From: Novosphingobium sp. | GTDB taxonomy: Bacteria > Pseudomonadota > Alphaproteobacteria > Sphingomonadales > Sphingomonadaceae | Reading direction: 5' to 3' | Length of the DNA: 52,453 nucleotides | Assembly: GCF_027489515.1 (NCBI RefSeq) | Contig: NZ_JAIXZS010000050.1 | Location: 1 to 52,453, forward strand | Shown here: positions 17,658-26,717 of the stretch, one piece after another | How the letters are laid out: each line of letters begins with the position of its first letter | How positions within the stretch are numbered: the stretch's first letter is position 1 | The notes under the pieces: model-generated | Database searches by the model: none | What the model was told of the DNA's origin: nothing | Seen by the model: the letters and a program-made list of their open reading frames with translations, nothing else | Translations under genes and position numbers: made by a program

Positions 17658-19366
17658 TGGCGCGCCTCGGCCCCGGCCTCGCGGCGCTCGCGATCTGTCT
17701 CGCCACCCCCGCCTACGCCGACACCCTGATCGACAACGTGCAGGGCCAGACCATCGGCGCGGATGGCCATGTCGAGCGGTTCAAGGCCATGCTGATGGAC
17801 GATGCCGGCGTGGTGAAGGCGCTGATCCACGAAGGCGAGAAGACGCCGAAGAAGGGCTTCCAGTACCGCGTGGACGGCAAGGGACGGATCATGCTGCCGG
17901 GCCTGATCGACGCGCATGTCCATGTGATGAGCACCGGCTTTGCCGCGCTGACGCTCGATCTTTCCGAAACCAATAGCCTCGGCGAAGCGCTGGAGAAGAT
18001 CGCCGCTTACGCCAAAGCGCATCCGGACCGGCCATGGCTGATCGGGCGCGGATGGAATCAGGAGCGCTGGAAGCTGGGCCGCTTCCCCACTGCCGCCGAA
18101 CTTGACAGCGTGGTGAGCGACCGCCCCGTCTGGCTCGAGCGCGCGGATGGACATGCGGGCTGGGGCAACACCGCCGCGCTGAAGGCGGGTGGTGTGACAG
18201 CGGCGACGCAGAACCCCTCGGGCGGCGAGGTCATCCGCCTGGCCGATGGCAGCCCGGCGGGCGTGCTGGTCGACAACGCCTCGAACATCGTCGCCGCCAA
18301 GGTGCCGCCGCCAACCGCGCGCGATTACGACGCCGCCTTTGCTCTTGCCCAACGCGATTTCTACCGGCGCGGCCTGACCGCCGTGGCCGACATGGGCACT
18401 GAAATGGCGGACTGGCAGGCCTTCCGTCGTGCCGGAGACGCCAACACGCTCTACGTCCGCATCATGGCCTATGGTTCGGGCATCGACAGCACGGTGCAGA
18501 TTGGCGGCCCGGGCCCCTCACCCTGGCTCTATGCCGACCGGCTGCGGCTCAATGGCGTGAAGCTCTACATGGACGGCGCGCTGGGCTCGCGCGGGGCGTG
18601 GCTCAAGGCGCCTTATCACGACAAGCCCGACACGCGCGGCCTCCCGCGCCTCACCCAGACGCAGCTCGGTAACCTGATGAGCCGCGCGGCGATGGACAAC
18701 TTCCAGATCGCCGTCCACGCCATCGGCGATGAAGCCAACGCCGTCCTTCTGGGCGCGATGGAAGACCTTTCGCAGACCTACAAGGGTGATCGCCGCTGGC
18801 GCATCGAACACGCGCAGGTGATCGACCCGGCCGATTGGCCGATTGCCGAGCGCGTGGCGAAGTCGGTCGGGCTGATCGCTTCGATGCAGCCCGTGCACCA
18901 GACCTCGGACCGCCTGATGGCCGAAGCCCGCCTCGGGCCGGAACGGCTTGCAGGCGCCTATGCCTGGGCCTCGGCCAAGGCACATGGCGCCGTGCTGGCG
19001 TTCGGGTCGGACAGCCCGGTCGAACTCCCCGATCCGTGGACCGGCTTTGCCGCCGCGATCAGCCGCGTCGATGAAGGCGGACAGCCGGCAGGCGGCTGGC
19101 AGCCGCAGGAGCGTGTCGGCCGCGAGACCGCGCTCGCCGGCTACACTGCTGATGCGGCCTATGCAGGCTTCGCCGAAAAGCATTTCGGCCGGCTCGCGCC
19201 GGGGCTGCGCGCCGATTTCATCTTCGTCGATACCGATCCGATGACCGCCACCCCCGAAGCGATCCGCAAGACCAAGGTGCTTGAGACCTGGGTGGGGGGC
19301 GGCAAGGTGTGGGATACGGCGACGCCCGAAGGCGGCGCCGCCGGTGCCGAGCCGGTGAAGAAATAG
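17657..19366 (+). CDS. Exported amidohydrolase family protein (YtcJ-like)
   Basis: A 569-residue metal-dependent hydrolase. Residues 1-22 (LGPGLAALAICLATPAYA) look like a signal peptide. Metal-ligand motifs of the amidohydrolase TIM barrel appear in order: DAHVHVMSTG (HxH), AVHAIGDEAN, IEHAQVI and FGSDSPVE. The C-terminal GLRADFIFVDTDP closes the small beta-sandwich. YtcJ-like enzymes are poorly characterised and usually predicted to cleave C-N bonds. The preceding GTG at 17654 lies directly before the ATG at 17657; the ATG gives a TGATG overlap with the dehydrogenase stop. Confidence 0.87.
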   Translation: MARLGPGLAALAICLATPAYADTLIDNVQGQTIGADGHVERFKAMLMDDAGVVKALIHEGEKTPKKGFQYRVDGKGRIMLPGLIDAHVHVMSTGFAALTLDLSETNSLGEALEKIAAYAKAHPDRPWLIGRGWNQERWKLGRFPTAAELDSVVSDRPVWLERADGHAGWGNTAALKAGGVTAATQNPSGGEVIRLADGSPAGVLVDNASNIVAAKVPPPTARDYDAAFALAQRDFYRRGLTAVADMGTEMADWQAFRRAGDANTLYVRIMAYGSGIDSTVQIGGPGPSPWLYADRLRLNGVKLYMDGALGSRGAWLKAPYHDKPDTRGLPRLTQTQLGNLMSRAAMDNFQIAVHAIGDEANAVLLGAMEDLSQTYKGDRRWRIEHAQVIDPADWPIAERVAKSVGLIASMQPVHQTSDRLMAEARLGPERLAGAYAWASAKAHGAVLAFGSDSPVELPDPWTGFAAAISRVDEGGQPAGGWQPQERVGRETALAGYTADAAYAGFAEKHFGRLAPGLRADFIFVDTDPMTATPEAIRKTKVLETWVGGGKVWDTATPEGGAAGAEPVKK

Positions 19367-19375
19367 GGAGGCAAG

Positions 19376-20305
19376 ATGATGGCCGAGCTGATCCTGCACC
19401 ATTATCCGGAATCGCCATTCTCGGAGAAGGTGCGTGCGATTTTCGGCGCCAAAGGCCTTGCATGGCGCTCGCTGCAGGTCCCGATGGTCATGCCGCGCCC
19501 CGCGACGATTGCGCTCACGGGCGGCTATCGTCGCATTCCGGTGCTGCAAGTGGGCGCGGATGTCTATTGTGACACGGCACTGATCGCCGAGTATCTTGAC
19601 GACAAGGGCACCGGCCCCACGCTCTATACAGCGGGGCAGGTGCTCGCCGCGCAGACGCTGGCGCGCTGGGTCGATACCGAGCTGTTCTGGGCTGCCGTAA
19701 CCTTGCGCTTCCTGCCCGAGAACATGGGCAGCTTCTTCACCGATCCGGGGGCTGCGCAAGCTTTCGCAGAAGACCGCGCCAACTTCGCCGCTGGCGCGCA
19801 GGTGCGCCGCCCGCCGGTGGACGAGGCACAGGCCCGCTATGCCCGGTTCCTTGCCGAGATGGAGGCCCAGCTTAGCGATGGCCGCCCCTACCTGTTCGGC
19901 GCGGATCCGAGCATTGCCGACTTCGCGGTCTACCACATGCTGTGGTTCATCCACGCCGGCGGCGGCATGGCCGATTGGCTCGCCGCCCGGCACCATGCCG
20001 CCGGCTGGATGGAGCGGATGCGCGCCTTCGCGCAGCACTCCGGTGCGCCAATTTCGCCCGATGAAGCCCTCTCCGTGGCCCGCGAGGCCGAACCGCTCGC
20101 CATCGAACAGTTGAGCGACATCCCCGACCTTCCACCCGGCACCGAAGTGAACGTCGCGCCGGTGGATTACGGCGTGATGCCGAGCCACGGCACTCTGCTG
20201 CGCTGCGACACCCACACCATCGTGATCCGCCGCGACCATGCGCTGACCGGCGCGGTGAACGTGCACTTCCCGCGCCACGGCTTTGGCGTGACGCGGGGGG
20301 ATTGA
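19376..20305 (+). CDS. Glutathione S-transferase family protein
   Basis: A 309-residue protein. The N-terminal thioredoxin-like domain (ELILHHYPESPFSEKVRAIF, YRRIPVLQVG, CDTALIAEYLDD) carries the glutathione-site pattern with PxSP-type active residues. The helical C-terminal domain contains YLFGADPSIADFAVYHMLWF, with the conserved Asp of the N-capping box. About 70 further residues (PVDYGVMPSHGTLL, VIRRDHALTGAVNVHFPR) extend beyond a normal 220-residue GST and look beta-rich. GGAGG five bases before the ATG pair marks the start. It may share the transcript of the two upstream genes. The substrate is unknown. Confidence 0.88.
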   Translation: MMAELILHHYPESPFSEKVRAIFGAKGLAWRSLQVPMVMPRPATIALTGGYRRIPVLQVGADVYCDTALIAEYLDDKGTGPTLYTAGQVLAAQTLARWVDTELFWAAVTLRFLPENMGSFFTDPGAAQAFAEDRANFAAGAQVRRPPVDEAQARYARFLAEMEAQLSDGRPYLFGADPSIADFAVYHMLWFIHAGGGMADWLAARHHAAGWMERMRAFAQHSGAPISPDEALSVAREAEPLAIEQLSDIPDLPPGTEVNVAPVDYGVMPSHGTLLRCDTHTIVIRRDHALTGAVNVHFPRHGFGVTRGD

Positions 20306-20318
20306 GCTCGCCCGTTAG

Positions 20319-20365
20319 AGCACTTTCCGACCAATCTGGCTCACCGTGATTGGTCGGAATGTGCT
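20319..20365. repeat. Long palindrome between convergent genes (terminator or REP-like)
   Basis: Two 17-base arms (20319-20335 and 20349-20365) match at 16 of 17 positions, with a 13-base loop. The element starts 13 bases after the GST stop on the plus strand. On the minus strand it begins directly after the TAA at 20366 that ends the restored hydrolase frame. The position suits a bidirectional terminator. A short A/T content and no long T-run make a REP-type intergenic palindrome an alternative. Confidence 0.75.
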
Positions 20366-22546
20366 TTAAGGTGCCGTCACGAGCACCGGCGCTTCCGTGA
20401 GGTCCAGCGTGAAGCCGGCCACAGGGCTCGTCGCACCGTCGAGATCGGTCACTGTCCCGCCGCGACAGGCCTAGGGCAGGGTGAAGCGCGCCGAGCCCGA
20501 CGGGTTCCACAGGACCAGCCCACGCTTGCCGCCCGGCAGATCGAGCGTGATCCGCCAGGAGCCCGCTGCATCGATCCGCGTGCCAGATAGCGCTGCGCCG
20601 AGCAGCCAGCCGCGCACGGTGAAGAACGCCTTGGCCGCCGGGGTCTGTTCGCGCGGATCGCCTTGCGGCACGGTGCCCACGGCATAGGGCGTATCGGGTC
20701 CCCAACCGTACCAGCCAAAATGCGATGCGCCGAACGCGAGGTCGACGAGATACTTGCGCGCCATGTAAGTGCGCGCCTTGGCGGGCAGTGTGGTGCCATC
20801 GCCGCTGCCGCCTTCGGTATCCCACAGCGGCTTGCCCGCCGGATTGCGGCGCGCCAGCACCAGCCGTACGTTGGCAAGCTGGCGCGCGGCTTCCTCGGGC
20901 GGTGTCGCATAGACGTGATAGCCGATGATGTCCGCATAGCTTGCGGCGCCGGCAGCAAGGTACTGCTCGAGATAACCCGGTGTGTAAGGGGGCGCGGTGA
21001 CGATTCTGGCGGCGGGATCGATCTTGCGGATCACCTCGCTGGCGGTGCGGGTCAGCTCCATCAACTGGTCGAGCGTGCCGGCGTAGAAGGTCTTGTCGTT
21101 GGGCTCGTTCCAGATCTCATAGAACTGGATGCGACCCTTGTAGCGCGTCGCCACCTTGGTGACGTAGTTGATCCAGTCAGCGATGTTCTTTGGTGGGGCG
21201 GCAGCGCCCGCACCGTTGTAGGTCAGCCATGCGGGATCAGACGAAGCCCAGGTTGGCGACTGGCCCAGCGTGAGCATAACGGCCTGCCCCGGCTGGCGTG
21301 CCGCCATCCAGCGATCAAGCTGGGCCCACTGCCACTGGCCGGGCACGGGTTCGAGCACGGCCCAGGTCGTGCCGCTATCCCACAAGCGCAGCAGGCCAAA
21401 GCCCGGCGGCGGGAAACGAACTCCTGGCGGCACCGGCTTGCCCGCGTCCGTGGTGAAGGTGACGTCCGCGACGCTATAGCTACCGGGCTGGTCCGCGCCG
21501 AACATAAGATCGATCCGTCCACTTGGGCCGACTTTGCCGGTCACGCTGTAGCGTTTCCAGCCGCCGTCGAGATCGGTGATCGTGCGGCTTGCATGCGCGT
21601 TGTAGGGATCGTCGGCATTGCGGATCAGCATCTCGACCGCGAGGCCCAGCGTGCCGCGCAGCAGCGCTGTGAAGGTGTAGCTTCGGCCCGCCACCACCCG
21701 CACGCCCTGCCGCAGCTGCTGGCGCCCGCTGGTGACGCGCTCGATCGTGACGCCCTGCCCCGCGCCGCCGCCCGGTACCGGTGTCGGATCGGACGCATAG
21801 CGGACGGCTACGTCGGCCCATTCCGAATTGTCGTCCCAATCGTGCGCGATCTCGCCGCTGATCGCCGCCCCTTCTGCCCCGGCGCTACGCCGCGGTGGGG
21901 CAAAGGTGGGATTGCGCAGCCGGTTGAACTGGAAGTTGGAGACATGAATGCCGAAGAAGCTCTGTGCAATCGGCCCGAATGCCGCGATCGGCGCAGGCTT
22001 GCCGGGGCGCGTGGTCAGCCGCACATCGTCGATGCAGATGCGGCCCGGGGCGTTGAGACTGATGACGACCGCGGCCTGCTCGTCCGCCGTGACATAGCCC
22101 TGCGCCAGCACGCGCTGCCATTTCGGGCCGACTGCCAGCGCCGTTCCCGCGATCTGCGCATAGCCAGGCGGGCCGCCCTGCACGGCAAGATTGGCGACCG
22201 CACCCGGCTCGCCGCGCAACCATGCGGTGAGGGTCACGACCGTGCCGGCCTTGAGCGCGGCGCCCTGGATCAGCTGGAGATTGCCATCACGCACCGCGCT
22301 GACGGTGATCGCCTGACAGGCGCTGCCCGAATGCGGATTGGTGGTTTCGCGGCTGTAGAGCGTGGTCGTGTCACCATAGCCGCTGTTGTGATCCCAACCC
22401 GGCGCAGTCTCCCCGCTGACGGGGCCGCCGGTGGGCAGCGCGACATAGGTACCCTCGAAGCCGGGATTGGCGAGGGGCACGAGCGTTTCGGCAGCCAGTG
22501 CCGGAGCGGGCAGCAGCAACACGGCGGCAAGCAGGCAGCGAAGCAT
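20366..22546 (-). pseudogene. Secreted GH39-like glycoside hydrolase with in-frame TAG near the 3' end
   Basis: The open frame codes for 691 residues (22546-20471) and then meets TAG at 20473-20471. The same frame stays open for 34 more codons to TAA at 20366, with normal codon use and beta-strand-like sequence (GGTVTDLDGATSP, GFTLDLTEAPVLV). So the gene probably lost its C-terminal strands by one nonsense change. The protein has a signal peptide (MLRCLLAAVLLLPAPALA), a first carbohydrate-binding-like module (about 20-180), then FFGIHVSN, where the catalytic barrel should begin. A second such module (about 205-370) follows before the barrel resumes at GFGLLRLWDSGTTWA. YEIWNEPN gives acid/base Glu481 and PLWDTEGG nucleophile Glu578, so catalysis could survive. 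The ATG at 22546 follows GAGGGGGG. Its sugar substrate is unknown. Confidence 0.78.
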
Positions 22547-22637
22547 GGCCATCCCCCCTCGGCGCATCACGGGAAGGGTAGGCGCCATGACCGAACAGGG
22601 GCAAGCCCCTCCGCGCCGCCGCGCCCTGCCGCTGCGA

Positions 22638-23423
22638 TCAGGCCCCTGCCACTTCCGCCTTGGCCTTCTCCTCGGCATCCTTCTTCTCGGCAAAGCGCAT
22701 CACGACCAGCGTGCCTTCGAACAGGATCATCAAGGGAATCGCGAGCATGAGCTGGCTCAGCACATCAGGCGGCGTGATCACGGCCGCTAGCGCGGTGATG
22801 CCGACAATGACATAGCGCCGCGCCGCCACCAGCTGTCCGCGCGTCACGATCCCGGCACGGTTCAGCAGCATCAGCAGGACGGGGAGCAGGAAGCTGATCC
22901 CGAAAGCGAAGATGAACTGCATCACGAGGTTCAAGTATTCCTCGATCCCCGGCAGCGCTTCGAGCTGGAGACCACCGCGATCCCCCTGGAAGCCGATGAA
23001 CCAGCGGAAGGCGGTCGGCATCACGATGAAGTAGGCAAGGCTCGCGCCCATCGTGAAGAGGATTGGCGTGGCGATCAGGAACGGCAGGAAGGCCTTCTTC
23101 TCACGCGCATAGAGCCCCGGCGCGATAAAGGCCCAGAGCTGGTTTGCGATCACCGGAAAGCTGACGAGGAACGCCGCGAAGAGCGAGACCTTGAGATCGA
23201 CGAAGAACGCCGAATAGAGCTTGGTGTAGATGAGCTTGCCCTGCCCCGCCGGAAAGGCATGGACCAGTGGCTGCACCAGGATCGCGAGGATCTGGTTGGC
23301 GAAGTAGAAACAGACCACGAAAGCAATGGCGATGGCATAGACGCAGCGCAGCAGTCGCGTGCGCAGCTCGAGCAGGTGATCGAGCAGCGGGGCCTGGGTC
23401 TCGTCGATATCGCTGACCATCAT
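22638..23423 (-). CDS. tatC: Sec-independent translocase subunit TatC
   Basis: A 261-residue six-span membrane protein, the receptor of the twin-arginine pathway that exports folded proteins. LLDHLLELRTRLLRC near the N-terminus is the conserved signal-recognition region. The first periplasmic loop with its FVDLKVSLFAAFLVSFP continuation and the YAREKKAFLPFL stretch are also typical, and ITPPDVLSQLMLAIPL is the last signature. It overlaps tatB by four bases (ATGA). In many related genomes serS follows tatC; here the glycoside hydrolase gene lies downstream on the same strand. Confidence 0.96.
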   Translation of the reverse strand: MMVSDIDETQAPLLDHLLELRTRLLRCVYAIAIAFVVCFYFANQILAILVQPLVHAFPAGQGKLIYTKLYSAFFVDLKVSLFAAFLVSFPVIANQLWAFIAPGLYAREKKAFLPFLIATPILFTMGASLAYFIVMPTAFRWFIGFQGDRGGLQLEALPGIEEYLNLVMQFIFAFGISFLLPVLLMLLNRAGIVTRGQLVAARRYVIVGITALAAVITPPDVLSQLMLAIPLMILFEGTLVVMRFAEKKDAEEKAKAEVAGA

Positions 23424-23872
23424 GCTGGGCCGCCAGAAGTGCCGCGGGGCCGGGCGGGACGGTCCGAGATGGGGAGCATTTCGCCGACGGGCTCGGCCTG
23501 AGGTTCAGTAGGTGCCACAGCGGCAACTTCGGGATCGATCGGCGCAGCCACTGGCGCGGGCAGCGGGGTCATCACCGGCGGCGGATCGTTCTGGTCGGTC
23601 GCAGCCTCGCTGGTCTGTCCTGCAGCCGGATCAGGCGCGGGATGGGCGGCCATGATCGCGGCGTTCTGTTCCTTCCACTTGCGCTCCATCTCCTCCATCT
23701 CCGCCTCGCGGATCATGGTCTCGATCCCCGCGCGAAAGTGGCCGGAAACGCGGCGGATCTTACCGATCCAGCGCCCGGCCGTGCGCAGCGCCAGCGGCAG
23801 GTCCTTGGGACCGATGACGATGATCGCCACGATCACGACGAGGAGCATCTCGTCTGGCGCAATGCCGAACAT
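23420..23872 (-). CDS. tatB: Twin-arginine translocase subunit TatB
   Basis: A 150-residue protein with one N-terminal membrane helix (EMLLVVIVAIIVIGPKDLP, where GPKDLP is the TatB hinge), an amphipathic helix (LALRTAGRWIGKIRRVSGHF) and a charged region MEEMERKWKEQN. A long Pro/Ala-rich tail (about residues 80-150) follows, longer than in E. coli but common in alphaproteobacteria. With TatC it forms the receptor complex for twin-arginine signal peptides. Its 3' end overlaps tatC; tatA lies 32 bases upstream. Confidence 0.94.
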   Translation of the reverse strand: MFGIAPDEMLLVVIVAIIVIGPKDLPLALRTAGRWIGKIRRVSGHFRAGIETMIREAEMEEMERKWKEQNAAIMAAHPAPDPAAGQTSEAATDQNDPPPVMTPLPAPVAAPIDPEVAAVAPTEPQAEPVGEMLPISDRPARPRGTSGGPA

Positions 23873-23904
23873 CGTTTCAGGCCTGAGGTGCTGACTGGAT
23901 CAGG

Positions 23905-24150
23905 TCAGGCGGCGGGGCCGGAGCCGGTCTGCTCCGGCTGGGCAGCGGGCTGAGCAGGCGCCACCGGCTGCTGCTGGATCTGCGCTGGCGGCTGTACGAG
24001 CGGCGTCTCTGCGCCCTCGCTCATACCCTGCTTGAAGCTTTTGATACCCTTGCCGAAATCACCCATCATCTCGGAAATACGGCCGCGGCCGAAGAGGATG
24101 AGGACAACCAGCGCCAGAATGATCAGATGCGGAAGGGACAGAGCGCCCAT
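23905..24150 (-). CDS. tatA: Twin-arginine translocase subunit TatA
   Basis: An 81-residue protein with a single N-terminal helix ([36 protein letters not shown], read in two parts here: the helix, then the [16 protein letters not shown] amphipathic hinge). The tail is rich in Gln, Pro and Ala. TatA oligomers form the transport pore or membrane-thinning patch. GGAG lies just before the ATG. It is the first of the tatABC genes and follows scpB by 57 bases. Confidence 0.94.
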   Translation of the reverse strand: MGALSLPHLIILALVVLILFGRGRISEMMGDFGKGIKSFKQGMSEGAETPLVQPPAQIQQQPVAPAQPAAQPEQTGSGPAA

Positions 24151-24207
24151 GGGAAATCTCCTTTATGCCCTCCAGATAGGACATCCTTGGCGAAACTGCC
24201 AGCAAGC

Positions 24208-24819
24208 TCATGCAGATTCGTCAAGCTCGGATGCACTAACAGCCCCCTCATCCCGTTCCGCGTCCGGTTCGTCGTCGGGTTCGCCGGCAAACACCGCCTC
24301 GACCGGATCGAGCAGGCCGGCGGCACGCAATTCCTCGATGCCCGGCAGATCGCGCCGCGATTCGAGGCCGAAGTGCGCGAGAAACTCGGGCGTTGTCGCA
24401 TAGATCGTCGGGCGGCCGGGACCTTCGCGGCGGCCGGCGACCTTGATCCAGCCCGCCTCCATCAGCACATCGAGCGTGCCCTTGGCAGTCTGCACGCCGC
24501 GGATTGCCTCGATTTCAGCGCGGCTGACGGGTTCGTGATAGGCGATGATCGCGAGCGCCTCGGTCGCTGCACGGGACAGGCGGCGAACATCCTCGCGTTC
24601 GCGGCGCAGGAGATGGGCAAGGTCGGGCGCGGTCTGGAAGTGCCAGCGATCCCCGCGCCGGACGAGTTCGATCCCGCGCCCTTCATAGTGAGCGGCCAGC
24701 GCTTCAAGCGCAGCCTCCACGCCCTCCGCTCCGCCGAGATGGCGCGAAAGCTCGTCCGCCGTCATCGAGGCTTCGGCGGCGAACAGCGCTGCCTCTACCG
24801 CGCGTTCAACCTCGTTCAT
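24208..24819 (-). CDS. scpB: Segregation and condensation protein ScpB
   Basis: A 203-residue cytoplasmic protein with two winged-helix domains. Recognisable blocks are VERAVEAALFAAEASMTADEL, GRGIELVRRGDRWHFQT, RRLSRAATEALAIIAYHEPVSRAEIE and GVQTAKGTLDVLMEAGWI. The acidic tail is variable. ScpB dimers bind ScpA and the SMC ATPase to form the condensin that compacts and segregates the chromosome. The start overlaps the scpA stop by four bases (ATGA). Confidence 0.94.
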   Translation of the reverse strand: MNEVERAVEAALFAAEASMTADELSRHLGGAEGVEAALEALAAHYEGRGIELVRRGDRWHFQTAPDLAHLLRREREDVRRLSRAATEALAIIAYHEPVSRAEIEAIRGVQTAKGTLDVLMEAGWIKVAGRREGPGRPTIYATTPEFLAHFGLESRRDLPGIEELRAAGLLDPVEAVFAGEPDDEPDAERDEGAVSASELDESA

Positions 24820-25628
24820 GCGCCGGCGCGCCTGAGCATAAGCGGGGCGAAGGTCTCGGCCTGCGCAATCTCCACCTTGCCCTGCTTGGCGAGTTCGAGC
24901 GCGGCGACGAAGCTGGAGGCGAGCGCCGACCGCGCGAGACGCGGATCGGTGCCCTCCTCGTGCGGGGGAAGGAAGAGCCTGAGTTCGGTCCAGTCAATCG
25001 CCATGCCGATCAGCGCCTCAACGCGCGCAATGGCGGCTTCCAGTGTCATCACCGCGCGCGCGTGGACCATGTGGACCACCGGGCGATTGCGGTGCTGGAC
25101 GTGGCCATAAGCCTGCATCAGCGCGTAGAGATCGCAGTGCCAGCGCACCTGCCGATCAACCTTGAGGCCTTCGGGCGCGCCACGCGGGAACACATCGCGC
25201 CCCAGCCGGTCGCGGGCCATCAGCCGCGCGCCCGCCTCACGCATCGCGCCGAGGCGCTGAAGGCGCAGCTGCAGCCGCAGCGCGAGTTCTTCAGGGCTGG
25301 GCTGGACTTCAGGGTCGCGCGGGAGAAGCAGCAGCGATTTCAGCCAGGCCAGCCACGCCGCCATGACGAGGTAGTCCGCCGCCAGTTCGAGCCGCTGCGC
25401 GCCCGCGCGCTCGACAAATTCGAGGTATTGATCGACCAGCGCAAGGATCGAGATCTTGAGTAGATCGACCTTCTGCCGCCGCGCCAGATCGAGCAGGAGG
25501 TGGAGCGGCCCTTCCCAGCCATCGATGGCAAGCGTCAGGGTCTCGGTCGCCTCGGGCGGCACGTCGAGCGGGGTTTCGTCCCAATCATCGGCCGCGAGCG
25601 GTGGAGCGAGCGCGGCTTCTTCCATCAC
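24816..25628 (-). CDS. scpA: Segregation and condensation protein ScpA (kleisin)
   Basis: A 270-residue kleisin. The N-terminal WEGPLHLLLDLARRQKVDLLKISI and VDQYLEFVERA form the SMC-head-binding helices; YLVMAAWLAWLKSLLLLP is the second conserved block, and the C-terminal region (SFVAALELAKQGKVEIAQ) is the winged helix. Together with ScpB it bridges SMC heads. It overlaps nagZ upstream and scpB downstream by four bases each, so nagZ-scpA-scpB is a tightly coupled unit. Confidence 0.95.
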   Translation of the reverse strand: MMEEAALAPPLAADDWDETPLDVPPEATETLTLAIDGWEGPLHLLLDLARRQKVDLLKISILALVDQYLEFVERAGAQRLELAADYLVMAAWLAWLKSLLLLPRDPEVQPSPEELALRLQLRLQRLGAMREAGARLMARDRLGRDVFPRGAPEGLKVDRQVRWHCDLYALMQAYGHVQHRNRPVVHMVHARAVMTLEAAIARVEALIGMAIDWTELRLFLPPHEEGTDPRLARSALASSFVAALELAKQGKVEIAQAETFAPLMLRRAGA

Positions 25629-26644
25629 GCAGCCAGTTCCAGCAGCCGGTCGCGCGTGGCGGTGCGTTCGGCCTGCCGCGCAAGATCGACAGGCGCGGCA
25701 AAGTCGCCCGTTGCGGCGAGCGCCCGTTCGAGCCGCGCGGCGGTTTCAGCGGACATTGGTGCCAGCGCGCTTGCGATGCCGACCATATCGTCCATCTTCG
25801 CCCAGCAATTGAGCGCGATGTCGCAGCCCGCCGCCTGTGCCCGCGCAGCGCGATCGGGCACCGCGCCGCCCAACGCCTGCATGTCGAGATCATCGGTGAG
25901 GAGCAAGCCATCGAAGCCGATTCGGCCACGGATCACATCGCGGATCACAGTGGAAGAAAGCGTCGCCGGGTTCTCATCATCCCAAGCGGTGTAGCGCACG
26001 TGGGCGGTCATGCCGATCAGGCTGTCGCCCAGGCTGCGGAACGGCGCGAGGTCGGTTTCGAGGTCCGCTTCACTCGCGGTGACGGTCGGCAGTTCCTTGT
26101 GGCTGTCCACCCCGGCGCGGCCGTGCCCCGGGATATGCTTGATCACACCCGCAACGCCTGCGCGCGCGAGGCCTTCGAGCATGGCACGGCCCAATGCGGC
26201 AACGCGCAGCGGCTCGTGCCCCAGTGCCCGGTCGCCGATAACGTCGTGGGCACCTTCCTGCCGCACATCGAGCAGCGGCAGACAATCGACGCTGATCCCG
26301 GCCTCGGCCAGATCGAGCCCCAGCGCCTCGGCATGGGCGCGGGCGGCTTCAATCGCGCTGATCGGGGCGATCTCATAGAGCTTGTCGAACGCTGCACCGG
26401 GGGGATAGGCCGCCCAGACCGGCGGCTTCATCCGTGCGACGCGGCCACCTTCCTGATCGATACAGATGAAGGTGCGCTCCCGCCCGTGAAGGCTGCGCAG
26501 CTCATCGGTCAGCGCGCGCAGCTGGGTGCGGCTTTCGACATTGCGACCAAACAGGATGTAGCCCGCCGGATCACAATCGCGGAAGAAGGCGCGCTCGTCA
26601 TCGCTGAGGGTGAGGCCCGATAAGCCAAAGATCGCCGGGAGCAT
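25625..26644 (-). CDS. nagZ: Beta-N-acetylhexosaminidase NagZ (GH3)
   Basis: A 339-residue cytoplasmic GH3 enzyme that removes GlcNAc from anhydromuropeptides during peptidoglycan recycling. FICIDQEGGRVARM, the KHIPGHGRAGVDSHKELP catalytic loop (Asp/His dyad) and LLTDDLDMQAL with the nucleophile Asp are diagnostic. I use the ATG at 26644, because family members start just before PAIFGLSG. A TTG at 26662, six bases after GGAG, is a credible alternative adding six residues. It overlaps scpA and follows the SPOR protein gene. Confidence 0.93.
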   Translation of the reverse strand: MLPAIFGLSGLTLSDDERAFFRDCDPAGYILFGRNVESRTQLRALTDELRSLHGRERTFICIDQEGGRVARMKPPVWAAYPPGAAFDKLYEIAPISAIEAARAHAEALGLDLAEAGISVDCLPLLDVRQEGAHDVIGDRALGHEPLRVAALGRAMLEGLARAGVAGVIKHIPGHGRAGVDSHKELPTVTASEADLETDLAPFRSLGDSLIGMTAHVRYTAWDDENPATLSSTVIRDVIRGRIGFDGLLLTDDLDMQALGGAVPDRAARAQAAGCDIALNCWAKMDDMVGIASALAPMSAETAARLERALAATGDFAAPVDLARQAERTATRDRLLELAA

Positions 26645-26717
26645 GGCGAAGGGTTTGCGCAAAGCCCGCTCCGGCGCAAGGCCGGAGACTGTGGATCATG
26701 GGGGAAAAGCGCCTATG

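Noticed and set aside
20663..22750. A 695-codon open frame opposite the glycoside hydrolase
   Set aside because: Shadow of the hydrolase gene, which has a signal peptide and catalytic motifs in the sense frame.
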